NCBI GenBank assembly: GCA_018825985.1
Contig: JAHKAP010000078.1
Coordinates: 1-45,353 of the forward strand
Length of the DNA stretch: 45,353 bases
From: Candidatus Omnitrophota bacterium
Lineage (GTDB): Bacteria; Omnitrophota; Gorgyraeia; Gygaellales; Profunditerraquicolaceae
Reading direction: 5' to 3'
The notes below the pieces were generated by a model. It had not been told where the DNA came from, did not search any database, and saw only the letters and a list, made by a program, of their open reading frames with translations. Below, in pieces: positions 41,806 to 45,353 of this stretch. The position numbers were made by a program, and so were the translations under genes. Every line of letters begins with the position of its first letter. Position 1 is the first letter of the stretch.

Positions 41806-43301
41806 TTGCTCTGATTAACCCGGATTTGATAAGCTAACATTAATGTACTATTGATCAGCCAATATAACACCAGCCCTGATGGCATACGGTAAAAAAAGAA
41901 ACCAAATATAACGGGCATTAACAAGGTCATCATCTTCTGTTGTTGCGCATACTCACCCGTTGTCTTGGCTGTGGACAACTTTTGTTGCACAAGCATCCCA
42001 ATAGCCATTAATATAGGAAGAATATTAATATCGACCGGATAAGTAAATAATCTATCTGGTTCAGATAGGTCCTTTATCCAAAAAAAGCTAGCTCCTTTTA
42101 TTACAATTGAACGATTTAGCACCTGGTAAAAAGACACAAAAATAGGTATTTGTAATATCATGGGTATACAACCACCGGCAGGATTGACTTTATTTTTTTT
42201 GTACAACTCCATAGTCTCCTTATGCATTCTCTGAGGATTATCTTTATAGAGCTTTTTCAATTCCTCTATTTTTGGAGCTAATAATTGCATATGCCTCATT
42301 GATTGCATCTGCTTAATAGTTAACGGGAATAGTATTAAATAAACCACTGCGCTAACAATAATAATCGCCCAGCCCCAATTACCCACTAAATTATAAATGA
42401 ACCCAAGAAGTTGGAATAAAAGGTTGGAAATAAAATCAAAAAAACCATAATAAATAATGCTCGACCACTCTGGATTTATTGAATTAATAATACGTAAATC
42501 CTGCGGCCCCAAATATATATAAAACTTTTGCAAAGTTTTTTGTCCAGACTGAATATCAATATCTGGAGATATTACTCCCAATTTCGAGGTATTACCATCT
42601 ATTTTTTTAATAAACAGGCTATAGCCTGGAGATTCTGGCTCTATTACACCACAAAAATATCGATTACGGGTTCCAATATATTTAATACCCGGCGCTAAAA
42701 GATCTTTCCTGGGGCTGGGCCGTATTATTTTATCAGCTAACCCCACAGCAACATCTTGATAGGCCGCCTGAGGATTACCCGGGCTAAAATCCAAAAAAGC
42801 TAATGCTATTGGTATTTGTAATTTTATAGGGACGCTGGAAATATTCTCGGCCTCTATTTCTAACTCTATGGTATAATTATTGTTATGGAAAATAAACCGT
42901 TTTATAATCTTTTTATTTTCATCCTGATATCTAAATGATACCCCATTTTTTGTCTGGTCGAGCTTTGTAAATGTTATGCTATCGTCATCATACAATAAGC
43001 CATGGGCTAACAAAAACTCGGCCTTTTGATAATTATTGAATGTTATTTCTTTAATTGCCCCCTGAGTTTCTATGAAACTTACTCTAAACTTCTCTTGGTC
43101 AAAATTTATAACCGTGGGAGGAAGCGTGGTTTTTTCTGAACTTACAGCCGCTTTAACCAAGGCCTTAGGCGCGGTTTTTTCCTGGAAGATATTACCTGTA
43201 ACTGCTTTATTTTCACTATTTTGGGTCTTAGAAATAAAGGTTGACCAGCCCATTAAGATCAAGAATGATAAAGCTATTGCTAGTACAACTTTTTTATCCA
43301 T
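41802..43301 (-). CDS. yidC: Membrane protein insertase YidC
   Basis: YidC inserts and folds inner-membrane proteins. The 499-residue protein has an N-terminal helix (about residues 5-22) and a periplasmic beta domain (about 60-280, as in Gram-negative YidC). Five C-terminal helices follow, with the conserved MKEMQ-like TIKQMQSMRHMQ and NPAGGCIPMILQIPIF. The large periplasmic domain supports a two-membrane cell. AGGAG lies before the ATG. The downstream neighbour is jag. Confidence 0.96.
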   Translation of the reverse strand: MDKKVVLAIALSFLILMGWSTFISKTQNSENKAVTGNIFQEKTAPKALVKAAVSSEKTTLPPTVINFDQEKFRVSFIETQGAIKEITFNNYQKAEFLLAHGLLYDDDSITFTKLDQTKNGVSFRYQDENKKIIKRFIFHNNNYTIELEIEAENISSVPIKLQIPIALAFLDFSPGNPQAAYQDVAVGLADKIIRPSPRKDLLAPGIKYIGTRNRYFCGVIEPESPGYSLFIKKIDGNTSKLGVISPDIDIQSGQKTLQKFYIYLGPQDLRIINSINPEWSSIIYYGFFDFISNLLFQLLGFIYNLVGNWGWAIIIVSAVVYLILFPLTIKQMQSMRHMQLLAPKIEELKKLYKDNPQRMHKETMELYKKNKVNPAGGCIPMILQIPIFVSFYQVLNRSIVIKGASFFWIKDLSEPDRLFTYPVDINILPILMAIGMLVQQKLSTAKTTGEYAQQQKMMTLLMPVIFGFFFYRMPSGLVLYWLINSTLMLAYQIRVNQSK

Positions 43302-43318
43302 GAATCGCTCCTATCTGA

Positions 43319-43537
43319 TTATTCTAAAGGGTCATAACCGGCCTGGGGAGAGAAAGGGTGGCACCTGGACAGTCTTTTAACGCCTTTAAGGCCTCCCCTA
43401 AAAAAACCATATTTTATGAATGCCTGTTTGGTATACTCAGAACAGCTTGGCCAAAACCGGCAAGAGGCTGGCATTGTAGTCCGTAAGTATCTTTGATATA
43501 TAGCTAAAAGGGTCAGCGCAATTTTACGCAAGATCAT
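43319..43537 (-). CDS. yidD: YidD membrane protein insertion efficiency factor
   Basis: This short amphipathic protein of about 72 residues helps YidC-dependent insertion. It has AIYQRYLRTTMPASCRFWPSC and SEYTKQAFIKYG, followed by RLSRCHPF and the final GYDPLE. The ATG at 43537 overlaps the rpmH stop (ATGA); an in-frame TTG at 43543 is possible but less likely. In most bacteria rnpA lies between rpmH and yidD, but here there is no room for it. Confidence 0.94.
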   Translation of the reverse strand: MILRKIALTLLAIYQRYLRTTMPASCRFWPSCSEYTKQAFIKYGFFRGGLKGVKRLSRCHPFSPQAGYDPLE

Positions 43538-43671
43538 TTGCAAATGTTTTTTCTCCCTTTCCTGCGCCGGCGGGATAAAATTTGCCTGCCTGAACGGGTT
43601 GCCATTTTCCGTCGGAAACCATGTTTTTTTTTACCTACAATATTTGTCGGGGTCTTAAGATTTTTTTTCAT
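43534..43671 (-). CDS. rpmH: Ribosomal protein bL34
   Basis: The 45-residue L34 protein has KKKHGFRRKMATRSGRQILSRRRRKGRK as one basic block (split here as KKKHGFRRKMATRSGRQ, then ILSRRRRKGRK). The ATG at 43671 gives the normal length; a longer frame upstream would add a non-family extension. AGGAAG lies about 10 nt upstream. Two tandem promoters lie before it. It is the first gene leftward from the origin. Confidence 0.95.
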   Translation of the reverse strand: MKKNLKTPTNIVGKKKHGFRRKMATRSGRQILSRRRRKGRKNICK

Positions 43672-43716
43672 TATTTCCGGTCTTCCTTTCTTGAATAATG
43701 ATTTACCTGGAGGATA

Positions 43717-43744
43717 ATTATAGCACAATAGCCCATGCTGTCAA
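43717..43744 (-). promoter_or_regulatory. Promoter P1 of rpmH
   Basis: A consensus TTGACA (43744-43739), 16-nt spacer and TATAAT (43722-43717) on the - strand. The transcript would start near 43710 and give a leader of about 40 nt to the rpmH ATG. Confidence 0.75.
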
Positions 43745-43802
43745 TACGAACGTGCGCAAAACGCGCTCTACAAAAACATGCCCGTCATTTAAAAGTTTAT
43801 GG

Positions 43803-43831
43803 ATTATAGCACACAAAAAATAACCGGTCAA
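43803..43831 (-). promoter_or_regulatory. Possible upstream promoter P2 of rpmH
   Basis: TTGACC (43831-43826), 17-nt spacer and TATAAT (43808-43803), with TGTGC before the -10 box. It lies about 86 bp upstream of P1 and would read the same way. It may be a second rpmH promoter or transcribe a short origin-proximal RNA. Confidence 0.55.
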
Positions 43832-43966
43832 GGCTTCTATAAATTAATTTTATTGACTCAATGAAAAAAAATTGTATAATAAGCAGGCGTCAGCGAATAT
43901 CCACAGAGTTATGCAATTTGTGCATAAGCTGTGGAATACTTAAAAACTCCTTAATAGCCCCAAGAT
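43810..43966. other. Probable origin region with DnaA-box cluster
   Basis: Between rpmH and dnaA lies AT-rich DNA (43810-43880) followed by DnaA-box-like sequences. TTATGCACA on the - strand at 43919-43927 is a perfect match to TTATNCACA. ATATCCACA (43897-43905), TTATGCAAT (43909-43917) and, on the - strand, TATTCCACA (43930-43938) are near matches. A 7-bp dyad TTATGCA-ATTTG-TGCATAA lies at 43909-43927. Genes diverge from here, and C exceeds G visibly on the + strand to the left. This could be oriC, or at least the DnaA autoregulation site. Confidence 0.7.
43853..43880 (+). promoter_or_regulatory. Promoter of dnaA
   Basis: TTGACT (43853-43858), 16-nt spacer and a perfect TATAAT (43875-43880). 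The transcript would start near 43887, so the DnaA boxes lie just downstream of the start, which suits repression by DnaA. Confidence 0.75.
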
Positions 43967-45301
43967 ATGACTGATATTAATAAAGCCTGGCAGGAAATAA
44001 CCGCCATATTAAAAGAAGGCCTGGGGGAAACTGTCTTCCAGACCTGGATCCAGCCCTTAAAGCCCAAGTCCCTGGACGCCGCCGCAATCTGCCTGGAGGC
44101 CCCGGACAGTTTCTTCACCGATTGGGTGGACAAGCATTATAGGCCATCTATAGAATCGGCGCTTAAAAAAGTTCTCCGCCGGGATATAGCTCTGCGTTTT
44201 GAAGCAGACCTCAAAGGAAGGTCTTTGCCGCCTAAGCGGGAAATCGATAAAACCATCGCAAGATCAACAGCTGCCCCGGATGGCCTGGCATTAAATTCTC
44301 GCTATATTTTCGACAATTTTATTGTCGGGCCGTCGAACCGCCATGCTCATGCTTATTCTATGGCGGTAGCTGAATCGCCGGCCAAGGCTTATAACCCTTT
44401 ATTTATTTATGGAGGGGTTGGACTGGGTAAAACCCACCTGATGCAAGCAATATGCCATGCCATAAAAGCCAAGTGTTCCGGCCTTAAGATCTGCTACCTG
44501 CCCTCGGAGAGATTTACTAATGAATTAATTGACGCTATCCAGCATCATTCTACGGCAAATTTTCGGCAAAAATATCGGAATACGGATATTCTGGTTATTG
44601 ATGACATCCATTTTATTGCCGGTAAAGAGTCAACCCAGGAAGAATTTTTCCACACTTTTAATACTTTATACGATTCGCATAAACAGATAATCATTTCTTC
44701 CGACCGATCGCCGAAGGAGATCGCTAATCTCCAAGAAAGGCTGGTATCCCGGTTCAGCTGGGGGTTAACGACAGATGTCCAGCCTCCTGACCTTGAAACC
44801 CGAGTGGCTATTTTAAAAAAGAAAGTGGAGAGAGAGCCGGTAGAAGTGCCGGGCGAGGTGATTTTTTTTATAGCCCAGCTTATTAAAACCAATATCCGGG
44901 AATTAGAGGGCGCCTTAATCCGAGTTATTGCTTACGCTTTATTAGAAGAAAAGCCCATAAGTATAGATTTAACTAAAGAGGTTTTAAAAGATTTATTAAA
45001 AGAGCCCAAAAAACTTATTACTATTGATTTTATACAGCGGTGCGTGGCTGAAGAATATGCTGTATCGCTACAGGATTTAAAAATGAAGCGGAGGAATAAA
45101 ACTATTGTTTTGCCGAGGCAGATCGCTATGTATTTAAGCCGGGAATTAACCGATTTATCATTGCCTGAAATAGGCACGTTCTTTGGCGGCAAAGACCATA
45201 CTACTGTATTACACTCTTATAATAAAATTAAAGGAGAAATTAGTAGGAACAGCGCTATAAAAGATAGGGTGGAAAAAATTATTCAGGTTATTCAACAGTG
45301 A
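43967..45301 (+). CDS. dnaA: Chromosomal replication initiator DnaA
   Basis: DnaA binds origin boxes and opens the DNA. The 444-residue protein has domain I (about residues 1-80, with FQTWIQPL) and a short domain II. The AAA+ domain III has Walker A GGVGLGKT at 149-156 and LVIDDIHFIAG further on. Domain IV has the DnaA signature FFGGKDHTTVLHSYNKI. The length is normal. No clear Shine-Dalgarno precedes the ATG. It is the only large + strand gene in the window. Confidence 0.97.
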   Translation: MTDINKAWQEITAILKEGLGETVFQTWIQPLKPKSLDAAAICLEAPDSFFTDWVDKHYRPSIESALKKVLRRDIALRFEADLKGRSLPPKREIDKTIARSTAAPDGLALNSRYIFDNFIVGPSNRHAHAYSMAVAESPAKAYNPLFIYGGVGLGKTHLMQAICHAIKAKCSGLKICYLPSERFTNELIDAIQHHSTANFRQKYRNTDILVIDDIHFIAGKESTQEEFFHTFNTLYDSHKQIIISSDRSPKEIANLQERLVSRFSWGLTTDVQPPDLETRVAILKKKVEREPVEVPGEVIFFIAQLIKTNIRELEGALIRVIAYALLEEKPISIDLTKEVLKDLLKEPKKLITIDFIQRCVAEEYAVSLQDLKMKRRNKTIVLPRQIAMYLSRELTDLSLPEIGTFFGGKDHTTVLHSYNKIKGEISRNSAIKDRVEKIIQVIQQ

Positions 45302-45353
45302 ATCCAATGGTTTTACAAAGGTGTTTTTTGTTTTAAGTGTGGTAAAGATATAG
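45302..45353 (+). other. Downstream of dnaA, no gene visible
   Basis: The last 52 bases contain no start codon with a convincing ribosome site and no hairpin plus T-run. dnaN commonly follows dnaA but cannot be identified here. Confidence 0.4.

Overview
The window reads as one arm of a bacterial chromosome running leftward from its replication origin. dnaA is the only large gene on the + strand (43967-45301). All other genes lie on the - strand and point away from the rpmH/dnaA intergenic region, which holds a DnaA-box cluster, divergent sigma70-type promoters and AT-rich DNA. The mix suggests an anaerobic, Gram-negative-type, uncultivated lineage. It includes TolC/MacAB export, lipoproteins, a 2-oxoacid:ferredoxin oxidoreductase, a MetV-like partner of methylene-THF reductase, an fthC-rny-ymdB-xseA-xseB-dxs cluster, split TrkA, and tRNAs that mostly lack an encoded CCA. 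My best guess is Candidatus Omnitrophota. That is inference from gene content, not a search result.

Layout from left to right, with genes read on the - strand. 1-4.6 kb: the start of a secreted protein, then an abrB-tolC-macA-macB efflux operon. 4.6-10.4 kb: a P-type cation ATPase, glnS, a YkgJ-like cysteine cluster protein, an RRM protein with a long basic tail, tRNA-Gln and a 59-residue lipoprotein coupled to gltX. 10.4-14.3 kb: gltX and a four-subunit ferredoxin-dependent 2-oxoacid oxidoreductase. 14.3-23.8 kb: dxs, xseB, xseA, a secreted GH39-like protein lacking its acid/base glutamate, ymdB, rny, fthC, a MetV-like protein and a PilZ protein with a good promoter. 23.9-25.7 kb: rarA with a Walker B Glu-to-Lys change, a 6S RNA gene with its own promoter, and palindromic repeats. 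25.6-35.6 kb: pheS-pheT, an OB-fold membrane protein, a trkA-trkA-(38-residue membrane peptide)-trkH potassium module, rplT, rpmI, infC with an apparent AUU start, thrS and a DUF6941-like protein. 35.7-36.7 kb: an HTH/LAGLIDADG protein abutting tRNA-Val, then tRNA-Leu and tRNA-Cys, with a palindromic repeat flanked by a duplicated tRNA-Val 5' end. 36.7-45.3 kb: coaC, rpoZ, gmk, yicC, ndk, parB, parA, a LAGLIDADG protein coupled to parA, a Jag_N-only jag, yidC, yidD, rpmH (no rnpA between the last two), the origin region and dnaA.

The genes are mostly core machinery: translation, replication and segregation, RNA turnover, isoprenoid and one-carbon metabolism, K+ uptake and export. Stop/start overlaps (ATGA, TAATG) tie many neighbours together. 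The main candidates for undescribed biology are the small coupled membrane peptide of the trk operon, the LAGLIDADG gene whose translation seems to feed parA, the tRNA-Val repeat insertion with its tRNA-abutting LAGLIDADG gene, and several conserved proteins with altered catalytic residues or missing domains.
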